Below, piece by piece: positions 53,586 through 62,754 of a stretch of 64,000 bases of DNA. Numbering within the stretch: the first letter of the stretch is position 1; each line of letters begins with the position of its first letter. The notes beneath the pieces were generated by a model. It did no database searches and had not been told where the DNA came from. It saw only the letters and a list, made by a program, of their open reading frames with translations. Origin of the DNA: Lunatibacter salilacus (GTDB lineage Bacteria > Bacteroidota > Bacteroidia > Cytophagales > Cyclobacteriaceae); NCBI RefSeq assembly GCF_009797935.1, contig NZ_VOLC01000004.1:124001-188000 (forward strand), written 5' to 3'. The position numbers and the translations under genes are program-made.

Positions 53586-54208
53586 GGTTTCTGAATAGAG
53601 TCTGGTTCATCCTGTATGATAACTTGAGGTATAAGCAGGTCGTCACTTTTGAACGTGATGTAGATCTCCTTGAAGCCAAGGGATTTAAGTAAAGTATGCA
53701 TAAGCTTTCGTGTATGCTCCTGTCCACTCTTGACTAATCCCATAAAGGGCAGACTTTCTCTAATATCCATTTCAGCTTGGCGGAAAAACTCTTCCTGGTC
53801 TTCCAGCCGAATATTATTTAAAAATCGATTAGGTTGGGAAACGAGTGTATCCTCCATAAAACTTTCAGGAGGATATGAAAAATTAATAACTTCTATAGGT
53901 GGTAATTGTAGGGTAATTGTGGTCCCTTCGATTTTTATATCTTCTGCGGAAACGCTGTTCAGATCAATGCCAGTTTTGACTCTCGCTTGGGAATAAGCCA
54001 AAAAAGAAGCTTCATTGATGGGTACGAAGAAAACTTTTCGGGTTTTTTTTCCGAAGACTACCTTGTCGATTACTACCTCGGAAGTTACCAAATCATTTGC
54101 TTGTTGGATTTTTCCGACAACCAGGGCCCTTTCATCGTTAACGCATCCAGCTACAAGTATTACTAACACCGAGAGGATATAAACCCATATTTTACCAAGA
54201 AATTTCAT
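53582..54208 (-). CDS. DUF4230-like lipoprotein
   Basis: 208 residues with a lipoprotein signal (KIWVYILSVLVILVAGC, Cys22). The mature protein is an uninterrupted DUF4230-like domain: ANDLVTSEVVIDKVVFGK, ARVKTGIDLNSVSAEDIKIEG, ITLQLPPIEVINFSY and a long amphipathic helical tail. DUF4230 proteins are membrane-attached and of unknown function. It overlaps the muramidase gene upstream and the large DUF4230 gene downstream by 4 nt each, so the three are translationally coupled. Confidence 0.85.
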   Translation of the reverse strand: MKFLGKIWVYILSVLVILVAGCVNDERALVVGKIQQANDLVTSEVVIDKVVFGKKTRKVFFVPINEASFLAYSQARVKTGIDLNSVSAEDIKIEGTTITLQLPPIEVINFSYPPESFMEDTLVSQPNRFLNNIRLEDQEEFFRQAEMDIRESLPFMGLVKSGQEHTRKLMHTLLKSLGFKEIYITFKSDDLLIPQVIIQDEPDSIQKP

Positions 54209-55953
54209 AGGCCGTCCGCTTTGAATTTTTCGTAGGCGGCTTTCATTTTGGTGTCGTATTTATTTTGTTTGTACCCGCTTCCGTTATAGCCATAAGCAAA
54301 ACTCTCCCAGTCATAATTCCCATTATTTTGCTCTGAAACAAAATCGATCAATGCTTTGCCGCGGATTTTTTTTGTTTTGATGAATTCCAAAAAATCAAGG
54401 AAATGAAAATACTCTGACTCATGCTGCTTTGCCTCAAATTCTTCGTGATCTTTATAATTTCTTCCCTTGATAAAGCCTGTTAAATTTTCACCTAAAATCT
54501 GAAACAGTCCCCAGGATGCGGAGTACACAGCTGCTTTTGGGTTTAGTTTCCGGGCTTTCTCTAGCCGTTCATATTCCCTAGCACCTCCTTTATAGTGGGC
54601 TTTTGTCCATTTTTGATATAGAATATCCTCATTTCCCTTTACAGATAGCTTGGGGTCCATTTTTTCTTTTTCCAGCCATTGCCAAAGCTTATGCCCCTCA
54701 AACAAAATTTTGGCACGACCGTCAGGTAAATGTCCCTTTCCTGCCGATTCAACGGTGACAATCGCCTTTACCACCGGAAGAGACAGATCAATGTTATCTC
54801 TGTCTTTCAATTCCTCTAAGGCAATACGGATATCCATGTCGCTTAGTACCTTTTGGAATGTGTTGTCTTTAAGCTGTACAAATTCTTCCCCAGGTGATTC
54901 AATGATTGGCTTTTCCAATGAGGTGGACAGTGTCTGCCTGACGTTGGTGATGAGGGGGGTAGCTGTAATAGATTTATTTTCTGTTAAGAAATCTCGGTCT
55001 TCTTCCATAAATTCCCGATCATCCTCATCTATGCTGTCTCCGACAATTTGCGGACTTGATGTCACTTCGCCCGACGTTGTTGTTGCGGGTCGGCCCGATG
55101 CCGTTGCTTGCTGGGCATTTGGATCGGTCCATCTTTTGCTGAGGTACTTCAACGACCGGTCCCCGAAGTAGAAAGCAATCATCATAAGGAATGCGGTTTC
55201 AAAAAATTCAAATTGCTGCCGTAATAACGCAATATCCACACCCGAATAACCTGACCCATAACTGGTGATTAAAAGAGACATTCCCCCCATTAGCAGAGTA
55301 AATGCAATCATGCCCCTGACTGTACCGGGTGGCAATCCAAATGTCTGGCTTCTGAAGGGATTGTGTTTTGGAACATCCAATTCCCCTTCTTGGGTGGATA
55401 GCCCTTCTATTTGACGGTCTTTGGCCTCGTAGATGCGGTTCCAGTCTTCATCTGTAAGACCGTAATTGATATTGTAGAAATATACAGACCACATGAAATA
55501 AACCAAAAACACGGAAATCCAGATAATTGCGGTGGCCAAACCTACGGCTTGGAACAAATTACCATGCTCCACATACACGAAAAATGAACCGAATATCCCA
55601 AATAGGGTAAGCAAACTGGTGAGGATTACAGTACCTCTAAAAAAGAAGGTGTGGTAGGGATTGTTGTATTTATTTTCATTTTTTGCCTTCGGATTCATTT
55701 GCCTGGCAGTAATCCCATAAAGAAAGGCAATTGACGTTAAAAGGATGATGGCTATTTCAAAACTTGTATTTGTAGCCTCTATACCGTTTTTTATTCCAAT
55801 TAAAACAACCAGTGTAATCAAAATTACTGCCCCGAGCTGCAAAAAGAGATATCTTTTATTCTGAAAAAGGGGCGTTTTTTTCTCGGGTTCCAGGGTTGCG
55901 TAATTAGCTGCAACTTGTGTAGTTTCGGTGTTCGGTTTGTTACTTGTGGTCAT
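54205..55953 (-). CDS. Six-TM membrane protein fused to an N-acetylmuramidase domain
   Basis: 582 residues. Six membrane segments at about 35-55, 64-82, 108-128, 134-160, 212-231 and 248-264. The last two carry LPPGTVRGMIAFTLLMGG and FLMMIAFYFGDRSLKYLSKRW. An acidic, disordered linker (about 285-380) leads to an N-acetylmuramidase domain (about 385-582): probable catalytic Glu402 in TVESAGKGHLPDGR, then KILFEGHKLWQWL, YSASWGLFQILGEN and YGYNGSGYKQNKYDTKM. The muramidase is of the phage-endolysin type (PF11860-like). By the positive-inside rule the C-terminus would be cytoplasmic, odd for a peptidoglycan hydrolase. It is 37 nt after the DUF5675 gene and overlaps the DUF4230 gene by 4 nt. Confidence 0.85.
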   Translation of the reverse strand: MTTSNKPNTETTQVAANYATLEPEKKTPLFQNKRYLFLQLGAVILITLVVLIGIKNGIEATNTSFEIAIILLTSIAFLYGITARQMNPKAKNENKYNNPYHTFFFRGTVILTSLLTLFGIFGSFFVYVEHGNLFQAVGLATAIIWISVFLVYFMWSVYFYNINYGLTDEDWNRIYEAKDRQIEGLSTQEGELDVPKHNPFRSQTFGLPPGTVRGMIAFTLLMGGMSLLITSYGSGYSGVDIALLRQQFEFFETAFLMMIAFYFGDRSLKYLSKRWTDPNAQQATASGRPATTTSGEVTSSPQIVGDSIDEDDREFMEEDRDFLTENKSITATPLITNVRQTLSTSLEKPIIESPGEEFVQLKDNTFQKVLSDMDIRIALEELKDRDNIDLSLPVVKAIVTVESAGKGHLPDGRAKILFEGHKLWQWLEKEKMDPKLSVKGNEDILYQKWTKAHYKGGAREYERLEKARKLNPKAAVYSASWGLFQILGENLTGFIKGRNYKDHEEFEAKQHESEYFHFLDFLEFIKTKKIRGKALIDFVSEQNNGNYDWESFAYGYNGSGYKQNKYDTKMKAAYEKFKADGL

Positions 55954-55990
55954 AATATAAAAATTTGATAGTGCTATGGTTAAATTTTGG

Positions 55991-56818
55991 TCAGGTATTT
56001 ATCTCGGCTACTTCTTCTAAAGGCATGAGATGGGATCTTTCAACCCAATCCTCATCCAGCAGCTGAATAGCCAACTTCCGGTTACTGTTAAGTAGGGGAT
56101 GTATTGTCTTATAAAAGCGCTCAAATGCCATTCTGGAATGAGTTATCATTTTTTGTGGATCTGCTGCATTTACCCCATCAGCGATCAGGATACATCCCAT
56201 GGTGTCTACATGCGTGTTTCCGATATGTATATATACAAGGTCGAAATTTGGGATTTCCTTGATCTCCACGTGAAAATCAAACCAGGAGAAGCGATTTCGA
56301 TAGGTTTGGGTTAGCCCTGTCACATTCCTGTTCAGTTCGAGCGGATATACTCCCTGTGGTATTCGGGTATTACCTCTAATTTTTTCATCCTGATGGGTGT
56401 CCTCCAGAGTATATGCGAAAAATTTTCCTTGCAAAAACATCAATCCGAGAGTAGTTTGTCCATCATCTATATATCTTAATACCGTGATGTAATGGTGAGC
56501 CAGACGTGTTCCGGTAGGCCTCTGGTTTCTTATCTTCTCTTCAATTTCTTTAATTTTCTCTTCCAAATTATAAGCAGGGGTTGTTGGGACGGGAGAAGTC
56601 GGATTAGTACGTTCAATGGGAGGGGGAGAGCCAACTGTGGGGCTTTTGGAAAACAATTCTTTTAAGCCTTCGGCACCTTTACGGATTAGAAGAAGAATAT
56701 ATCCGATGAATCCTATCAACCAAAGCCATATTTTATCCAACAGTTGAGGTTGGCTGAAAAACAAGATTGCGAGAACCACTAGTAGTATAATTCCAAAAAT
56801 TACTAAATACCGCTTCAT
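55991..56818 (-). CDS. Membrane-anchored DUF5675-like protein
   Basis: 275 residues from the ATG at 56818 (MKRYLVIFGIILLVVLAILF); the frame is open to 56863 but the added residues precede the membrane segment and lack support. Two closely spaced membrane helices (about 4-22 and 30-46) form a hairpin, then comes a Pro-rich linker and a domain (about 105-260). That domain has LGLMFLQGKFFAYTLEDTHQDEK, IPQGVYPLELNRN and YIHIGNTHVDTMGCILIAD. This is the DUF5675 pattern often found beside phage lysis genes; the HIGN and MGC motifs (198-209) recall the His and Cys of L,D-transpeptidases. First gene of the operon. Confidence 0.8.
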   Translation of the reverse strand: MKRYLVIFGIILLVVLAILFFSQPQLLDKIWLWLIGFIGYILLLIRKGAEGLKELFSKSPTVGSPPPIERTNPTSPVPTTPAYNLEEKIKEIEEKIRNQRPTGTRLAHHYITVLRYIDDGQTTLGLMFLQGKFFAYTLEDTHQDEKIRGNTRIPQGVYPLELNRNVTGLTQTYRNRFSWFDFHVEIKEIPNFDLVYIHIGNTHVDTMGCILIADGVNAADPQKMITHSRMAFERFYKTIHPLLNSNRKLAIQLLDEDWVERSHLMPLEEVAEINT

Positions 56819-57111
56819 GAGACTTATGTTCAGGTTAGGTTTAGAATGAACTGCTCTATTCAAGATTCATCCTTATAAAGTATGGGGATATTTAAAATTA
56901 GCAAAAGATAATTATTATTTGCATAAATTCAAAAATTGATAATTATTTTTTTAAAGCAGCAACAAAAAGAATTTCAATCAGTTGCTTTTATAGAGGTAAA
57001 TTTTTTAGTATTTATAAAGATCAAAATTAAATAGCGTAAAAAAGACTTTATTTATTTGAAATCAATTTGAGAAATCTCTAACTTAACAGTTTAACAATAG
57101 AATTTGGAAAA

Positions 57112-57570
57112 ATGGCTAAATACAACTTGAAAATTAACGGAAAAAGTCACCAAGTCGATGTGGATGATGATACCCCATTATTATGGGTGTTGAGGGATCA
57201 CTTGGGATTGGTAGGAACCAAATACTCGTGTGGTATTGCCCAATGCGGGACGTGTATGGTACATGTCAATGACGAGGCGGTAAAATCTTGCGTATTTCCA
57301 GTATCTGCGATCGGTGAAGACAAAATAACAACCATCGAAGGGCTTTCTGCTGATGGAGATCATCCCGTACAGAAAGCTTGGGAAGAGATCGACGTCGCCC
57401 AATGTGGCTACTGTCAGGCTGGTCAGATCATGACTGCCGCAGCATTGCTTAAGAAATCCCCCAATCCCAGTGAAGAAGATGTTGTCGAAGCAATGAACGG
57501 CAATATTTGCCGATGCGGAACTTATCATAGAATTAAAGAAGCGGTAATGCTTGCTTCCAAAACAAAATAA
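57112..57570 (+). CDS. iorA: Isoquinoline 1-oxidoreductase-like [2Fe-2S] subunit
   Basis: A 152-residue iron-sulfur subunit of a xanthine-dehydrogenase-family enzyme. The plant-type [2Fe-2S] cysteines are in YSCGIAQCGTCMVHVNDEAVKSC, and the second cluster is held by QCGYCQAGQIM and GNICRCGTYHRI. It passes electrons from the molybdenum subunit encoded 2 nt downstream. There is no FAD subunit, so the acceptor is probably a cytochrome or quinone, as in isoquinoline oxidoreductase. Confidence 0.93.
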   Translation: MAKYNLKINGKSHQVDVDDDTPLLWVLRDHLGLVGTKYSCGIAQCGTCMVHVNDEAVKSCVFPVSAIGEDKITTIEGLSADGDHPVQKAWEEIDVAQCGYCQAGQIMTAAALLKKSPNPSEEDVVEAMNGNICRCGTYHRIKEAVMLASKTK

Positions 57571-57572
57571 CC

Positions 57573-59735
57573 ATGACTACACAACTTAAAACGAATAGAA
57601 GAGACTTCTTAAAAATAGCGGCAACTGCCAGTGGAGGGTTATTGTTGGGTTTTCACTTTACCGGGTGCGAATCATCTCAAATGAAAGTGATTACCGATGA
57701 GGAGTTACTCTCCCAAGCCATACCCTACAACAATTTTTTATCCATTGCTCCAGATGGCCATGTCGTGATTTTCTCACCAAACCCGGAATTGGGACAAAAT
57801 ATTAAAACCTCGTTCCCCATGATTGTCGCTGAGGAACTTGATGCGGACTGGTCTAAGGTCCGAGTAATGCAGGCCTTTTTGGACGGTGAAAAATATGACC
57901 GCCAGGTAACTGGAGGATCCGGTGCCATGCCCCATTCTTGGGAAAGGCTACGCAAAGCCGGAGCCACGGCACGCAGAATGCTGATGGAAGCAGCCGCAAA
58001 GAGGCTGGATGTGGGGATTAACTCCCTAAGCACGTCTAATGGAGAAGTCATTCACAAGGAAAGTGGAAAAAAACTTGCCTATGGAGAGCTTGCGAATGAA
58101 GCAGCAAGTATCCCTGTTCCTGAAGATGTAGCCTTAAAAAACACCAAGGATTTTAAAATCATCGGAACACCTGTAAAAAACGTGGACAACAAAGCCATGT
58201 TTACAGGAAAGCCCCTATTTGGATTGGATATCTATCGGGAAGGTATGCGCCACGCCATGGTTCAGCGTCCCCCGTTTGGAATGAAGCTAAAGTCAGTAGA
58301 TGATCAAGAGGCAAAAGCCGTTGCGGGAATAACAGATGTGGTTACTTTCAACGACAATGTTGCCGTAGTAGGAAACTCTACCTGGCAGGTGATGAAGGCC
58401 AAGCGTAAGTTGAAGATTGAATACGAACCGATAAATGGGGAACTAGAAAGTACGGAATTTCATAATAAGAAATTTGATGAGTTGCTGAATGGTAGTGATG
58501 CCAAGGTAATGCGGGAAGATGGCAATGTTCAAACTGCTTTTCGAAATGCAGCCAAGGTGATCAAAAGTGAATACCAGTGCCCTTTTCTTTCCCATTCACC
58601 AATGGAGCCCATGAATTTCTTTGCCCATGTACGGGCAGATGGCGTGGAACTCGTGGGTCCAACGCAGACACCCGACAGGGCAAAAGCCGCCGCAGCTGAG
58701 ATTGCAGGAGTGGCACCTGAACTGGTAACCGTTGAAATGACCCGATTGGGAGGAGGATTTGGAAGAAGATTGCGGGCAGACTTTGTTGAAGAGGCAGTAC
58801 ATGTGTCCAAATTGGTCAACGCTCCCGTTAAGCTAATCTGGTCGAGGGAAGATGATAACACTGGAGGGGCTTACCGTCCCGCTGTAAAGTATCGGTTCGA
58901 GGCAGCTTTAGATGCCAACAATACCCTTATAGGATACAAATTGAAGGGTGTAGGTATGAATGCCGGAAATACTACCCGGGAAAATAACTTCCCTTCGGGG
59001 TCGGTAGAAAACCTTTTAATCGAATCAATAGACTACAAATCGGACATTACCACCAATGCGTGGAGAGCGCCGATTACTAATTTTCTCGCTTTTGCTGAAC
59101 AGTCATTTATCGATGAGGTGGCAGAGGCAGCGGGAAAGGATCCGGTTCAATTTAGACTGGAACTTTTAGACCGGGCCAAATCGAATCCGGTGGGTAGCAT
59201 CCATTATGATGTGGACCGTATGCGTATTGTTGTGGAAATGGCCGCCGAAAAATCCGGTTGGGGCAAAAAAGATGGGGTCGCCCAAGGGTTCTCCGTTTAT
59301 TTTTCCCATAGATCTTATGTCGCCCAAGTGGCACAGGTCCGCATGCATCAGGGAAATCCGGTATTGGAGAAAATCTACGCAGTCACTGATTGCGGTATCG
59401 TAGTCAATCCGACTGGAGCAGACCAGCAAGTGAGAGGTGGTATGGTAGATGGTATGGGTCATGCCATGTTCACTAATATGACTTTCAAACAGGGTATGGC
59501 TGAGCAGAAAAATTTCGATAGCTACAGACTTATCCGTATGAGGGAGGTACCCGAAATTGAAACGCATTTTGTGGACAATGGAATTGATCCAACAGGGCTT
59601 GGAGAGCCTGCTTTGCCACCTACTGGCGGGGCAATTTCCAACGCCATCTATTGGGCTACCGGAAAGCGGCTTAGAAATCAACCTTTTATCGAGCAGGAAG
59701 AACTCAAGGAGTTCAAGCTGGGTCAAAGGGCCTAA
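57573..59735 (+). CDS. iorB: Isoquinoline 1-oxidoreductase-like molybdopterin-binding subunit
   Basis: A 720-residue molybdenum hydroxylase large subunit with a twin-arginine signal (NRRDFLKIAATASGG, about residues 8-22), so the folded dimer is exported to the periplasm. Motifs include LGGGFGRRLRADFVEEA (about 391-407) and the C-terminal GLGEPALPPTGGAISNAIYWATG, which carries the catalytic Glu. It oxidises an aldehyde or N-heterocycle; the substrate is unknown. The name follows the family only. A terminator follows. Confidence 0.92.
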   Translation: MTTQLKTNRRDFLKIAATASGGLLLGFHFTGCESSQMKVITDEELLSQAIPYNNFLSIAPDGHVVIFSPNPELGQNIKTSFPMIVAEELDADWSKVRVMQAFLDGEKYDRQVTGGSGAMPHSWERLRKAGATARRMLMEAAAKRLDVGINSLSTSNGEVIHKESGKKLAYGELANEAASIPVPEDVALKNTKDFKIIGTPVKNVDNKAMFTGKPLFGLDIYREGMRHAMVQRPPFGMKLKSVDDQEAKAVAGITDVVTFNDNVAVVGNSTWQVMKAKRKLKIEYEPINGELESTEFHNKKFDELLNGSDAKVMREDGNVQTAFRNAAKVIKSEYQCPFLSHSPMEPMNFFAHVRADGVELVGPTQTPDRAKAAAAEIAGVAPELVTVEMTRLGGGFGRRLRADFVEEAVHVSKLVNAPVKLIWSREDDNTGGAYRPAVKYRFEAALDANNTLIGYKLKGVGMNAGNTTRENNFPSGSVENLLIESIDYKSDITTNAWRAPITNFLAFAEQSFIDEVAEAAGKDPVQFRLELLDRAKSNPVGSIHYDVDRMRIVVEMAAEKSGWGKKDGVAQGFSVYFSHRSYVAQVAQVRMHQGNPVLEKIYAVTDCGIVVNPTGADQQVRGGMVDGMGHAMFTNMTFKQGMAEQKNFDSYRLIRMREVPEIETHFVDNGIDPTGLGEPALPPTGGAISNAIYWATGKRLRNQPFIEQEELKEFKLGQRA

Positions 59736-59750
59736 AGAATCATTTCAAAA

Positions 59751-59782
59751 AAAAAGCTGTCTTGGAAAAGGCAGCTTTTTTG
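59751..59782 (+). terminator. Terminator of the iorAB operon, probably bidirectional
   Basis: AAAAAGCTGTCTT (59751-59763) pairs with AAGGCAGCTTTTT (59768-59780), with one wobble and a GGAA loop. A run precedes and T run follows, so it can act on both strands and also serves the convergent amidohydrolase gene. Confidence 0.88.
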
Positions 59783-59799
59783 TATTTCAGGTTTCCTCA

Positions 59800-61179
59800 T
59801 TATTTGTATTTAGCGGCAATTTCACCCAGCTTTTGTTGGATCAACTCCCTATCCATCCACTGACCACGTGCCATTACCCCAGCAGGGTTTTTTAGATGGG
59901 TTAGGTCTTCTAGGGGGTTTTTATCCGTCATTATCAGATCCGCTTCCATTCCTTCCTTTATCTGGCCAAAATTTCCTTCATAGAAAGTGGCGGGATTTAT
60001 CGTGCCGATTTGCAGTGCTTCCAATGGGGTTAAGCCGGCATCAAGCATTCCTTTAAGTTCATGGTGTATGGAGAAGCCAGGCACATTAAATACCTGTGGG
60101 GCATCAGATCCCAATAAAAGGCCTTGGCCGTGTTCGTGTAAAGATTTGATCAGTTGATGTCTGATCTGATTATACCTTTCCCATTGGGTAGAATCATAAT
60201 TTGATGTATTTGTCAGATTGTTTTTGCTGTCCACCCAGTTTTTTCGGGTTTCGCCAGACATGTATTTCATTTCATCTTCACCTACAAGACTTTCAGCAGG
60301 AGTTGGTGAAAACCATCGATCAAACAAGGCTTGGGTAGGAACAATCCAAACTCCGTTGTCTTTACTCAGTTGAACCAATTCCCCAATTCTGGAAGTGTCC
60401 GCCAAATCAGTGAAATTATATCCAAAAAAACCATTTTCAATCGGGTTGACACCAGCTTCTTCAGGGACCAGTCCTTCCATAAATCCATCCACGTGGTCAA
60501 TGGTCTGGTATTTATTTTCAAGTGCGTGACGCACCCTTACCAGGTTGGACACATGTCCGGCAAAGGGAATTCCGGATTCATTGGCAGTTTTTACAATTTC
60601 ATCAAAGACGTGGAGGCGAATTCCGGGGTGAAGCTTGAGAAAATCATATCCAGCCGCCGCGAAGGCCTGCACCTGGCTTCTGGCTTCCTCTGGAGTTCTC
60701 ACCGTATTCCCGTTTAGAGAAGGGCTGGAAGTGAAAATCCTAGGACTGATGATTTCCCTGTTGTTGGCTTTTTCACGAAGTTCCAAATGCACCGGATTTC
60801 CAAGCATTCCCCTTATGGTCGTGACACCGTTTGAGAGATACAGAAAAAGTGTCTCTTCTATAATGGGGTCATCCCATTCCATGGAAGGAATATGGGCATG
60901 CATTTCAGCCAATCCGGGAAGTATAAACTTACCGGATGCCGGAATAACAGTGGCATTTCCCCATGTATAGGGCTCATCTGATTTAATAATTTTACTAATT
61001 TTGTAATCCTCTACTACCACGTGGGCCTTGATAAGGTTGCCGTCTGTCACATCAATGACATTGGCGTTTTCAAAAACAAAGTCCTCCTCAGAAAGATCAA
61101 TGTTGTTGACTCCGGGTTGGCAGGACCATAGAATTAATCCCATCAAAAGCAGATACAAAAAAGAGGGTATTTTTCTCAT
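59800..61179 (-). CDS. Amidohydrolase-superfamily lipoprotein
   Basis: 459 residues with a lipoprotein signal (LYLLLMGLILWSC, Cys20). The metal-dependent amidohydrolase fold shows HAH in LPGLAEMHAHIPSMEW, the Lys ligand in YDFLKLHPGI, His ligands in PFAGHVSNL and TIDHVDGF, and the Asp in LLLGSDAPQVF. The relatives are imidazolonepropionase-like and Xaa-Pro dipeptidase-like hydrolases; the substrate is unknown. It is monocistronic. Confidence 0.9.
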   Translation of the reverse strand: MRKIPSFLYLLLMGLILWSCQPGVNNIDLSEEDFVFENANVIDVTDGNLIKAHVVVEDYKISKIIKSDEPYTWGNATVIPASGKFILPGLAEMHAHIPSMEWDDPIIEETLFLYLSNGVTTIRGMLGNPVHLELREKANNREIISPRIFTSSPSLNGNTVRTPEEARSQVQAFAAAGYDFLKLHPGIRLHVFDEIVKTANESGIPFAGHVSNLVRVRHALENKYQTIDHVDGFMEGLVPEEAGVNPIENGFFGYNFTDLADTSRIGELVQLSKDNGVWIVPTQALFDRWFSPTPAESLVGEDEMKYMSGETRKNWVDSKNNLTNTSNYDSTQWERYNQIRHQLIKSLHEHGQGLLLGSDAPQVFNVPGFSIHHELKGMLDAGLTPLEALQIGTINPATFYEGNFGQIKEGMEADLIMTDKNPLEDLTHLKNPAGVMARGQWMDRELIQQKLGEIAAKYK

Positions 61180-61703
61180 GGTTTAAAATTTTTTGATTGA
61201 CAAAGGTAATTTACCATATTTCAGGGAATTTGAGGCTAGTTTGCCTGTTAAATTTTGGCGTGAGAGGTAGAAAATTGAAAGGTGGTTGAAAGCGGTTACA
61301 GCTTGTTAGGGGCATTTTTAAGGTTGAATAAAGCCTTTAGTTGTCAGATATTTTTGCTATTTCTAATAAGGTTATTTATGTCAATTTGAATAAAAGAAAT
61401 TAAATCGCCTTGAAATTCCCCTATGTGAACTATGTTAAGTGGTAAATAAGTTAGGTTTGAAATACCACATATTACACATAGAAAAAAGGCCTTTCTATGA
61501 CTGAAGCAGCCCTTTAATTTTTAGACATTTTTGGAGTCTTTAAATTAGATTAATTTATCCGACTTGAATAAACAGAACTAATTCGTCTTGAAAAAAACCT
61601 ATGTGAACTATGCAACTATGTGGTAAAACACATTTTAGTTATAGATACATCATGGGAAATAAAAAAACTTAAATGCCCTTATATGTTTCAAATGGTTAAT
61701 TTT
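61180..61703. other. Intergenic region with a degenerate duplication
   Basis: 524 nt between the amidohydrolase and the aminotransferase, both on the minus strand. It contains two imperfect copies of a segment of about 120 nt (near 61333-61450 and 61508-61630), each with CTATGTGAACTATG. No convincing gene is seen. It may hold the amidohydrolase promoter. Confidence 0.45.
61333..61630. repeat. Two degenerate direct copies of a segment of about 120 nt
   Basis: Copy one spans about 61333-61450 and copy two about 61508-61630, offset 175 nt. Shared blocks, in order: GCC(C)TTTA, ATTTTTG, TTATTTAT/TAATTTAT, TTGAATAAA, a T-G-AA block, CTATGTGAACTATG and TGGTAAA. I judge the identity to be near 70-75 percent by eye. 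It looks like two decayed copies of a dispersed intergenic element. Confidence 0.5.
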
Positions 61704-62741
61704 TTATACTCTAAAATTCCATTCAAACTTGTCTTCGCTGATCCCTCTTCGGATATCACTCAGCTCCTGTTTTAAACCGTACATGCAGGCATCCTTTCCG
61801 GTATAGGTAGGATATGATTTCCCCAGGTAGGAGATTTCTTCGAAGGGGGAAATTACAGCTGCGGTACCGACTCCAAAAGCTTCAACCCGGACTCCAGCGT
61901 CGATCCAGTCAATAAGCTCACTGACCGATACCCGGATCTCTTCAACTTCCAATCCCTGTAAGGGTGCAAGTCGAAGAAGGGAATCCCGGGTGATTCCATC
62001 TAGAATAGTGTCACCAGTAGGCGGGGTGATAAGCGTTTTACCGTCAAGTATGAACATAATGTTCATGGTTCCGGATTCTTCGACATACTTCCGTTCCGCA
62101 GCATCCAGCCATAAGATCTGATCAAATCCGGCCTTTTTTGCCAGTCGTTGTGGCAGCATGGAAGCACCGTAGTTTCCACCGTTTTTGGCAGAACCTGCTC
62201 CACCATGCGCTGCTCGAATATATTCGGTTTCTACTTTTACTCTTAAATTTTTGGAGTAATAGGATTTCAGAGGGGAGAGGACGATCATAAATAAATATTC
62301 CTCCGCGGCATCTACCCCCAATCTGGGCTCTGTAGCTATTACAAACGGTCTTATATACAGGGAATAGTCGGGATTATCGATGATCCACTTTTCCTCCTGA
62401 CGGATCAGTTCGGTCAAACCCTCAATAAATAATGAAGCCGGAACTTCAGGCATGGCCATTCGGCGAAGAGACCGGTTAAGCCGTTCATGGTGCTTGCCCA
62501 TTCGGAACAAGTTGATTCCCCCGTCTACCATCCTATAGGCTTTCATACCTTCAAATACAGTCTGCCCATAATGAAAACACATGGCTAGCGGTGACAGTGT
62601 GATCTCACCAAAGGGAACGATCTTATAATCCTGCCAGGCTGATTGGCCATAATGGGCAACTAGCATTCGGTCGGTTGCTTGTACGCCAAATGTAAAATTA
62701 TCAAAGTCAAAAGAAGGCTTGGGAGATAGAATAGTTTGCAT
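61704..62741 (-). CDS. ilvE: Branched-chain amino acid aminotransferase
   Basis: A 345-residue fold-type IV PLP enzyme of the long (type II, eukaryote-like) BCAT group. The PLP Lys is in GSAKNGGNYGASM. Further motifs are YIRPFVIATEPRLGV, ILWLDAAERKYVEESGTMNIMF and DTILDGITRDSLLRLA. It interconverts leucine, isoleucine and valine with their keto acids. It lies 13 nt downstream of the DinB/YfiT gene on the same strand. Confidence 0.94.
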   Translation of the reverse strand: MQTILSPKPSFDFDNFTFGVQATDRMLVAHYGQSAWQDYKIVPFGEITLSPLAMCFHYGQTVFEGMKAYRMVDGGINLFRMGKHHERLNRSLRRMAMPEVPASLFIEGLTELIRQEEKWIIDNPDYSLYIRPFVIATEPRLGVDAAEEYLFMIVLSPLKSYYSKNLRVKVETEYIRAAHGGAGSAKNGGNYGASMLPQRLAKKAGFDQILWLDAAERKYVEESGTMNIMFILDGKTLITPPTGDTILDGITRDSLLRLAPLQGLEVEEIRVSVSELIDWIDAGVRVEAFGVGTAAVISPFEEISYLGKSYPTYTGKDACMYGLKQELSDIRRGISEDKFEWNFRV

Positions 62742-62754
62742 GTTGAAAATGTTT

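Noticed and set aside
54650-55171. 173-residue plus-strand frame opposite the muramidase fusion gene
   Set aside because: Ser-rich antisense translation of the acidic linker, with no start context.
51495-56818. The muramidase operon as part of an intact prophage
   Set aside because: No capsid, tail, integrase or terminase genes are on either side, and both lysis-type domains are fused to membrane anchors.
59166-59726. 186-residue minus-strand frame inside iorB
   Set aside because: Antisense to the molybdopterin domain; no signal or motif.
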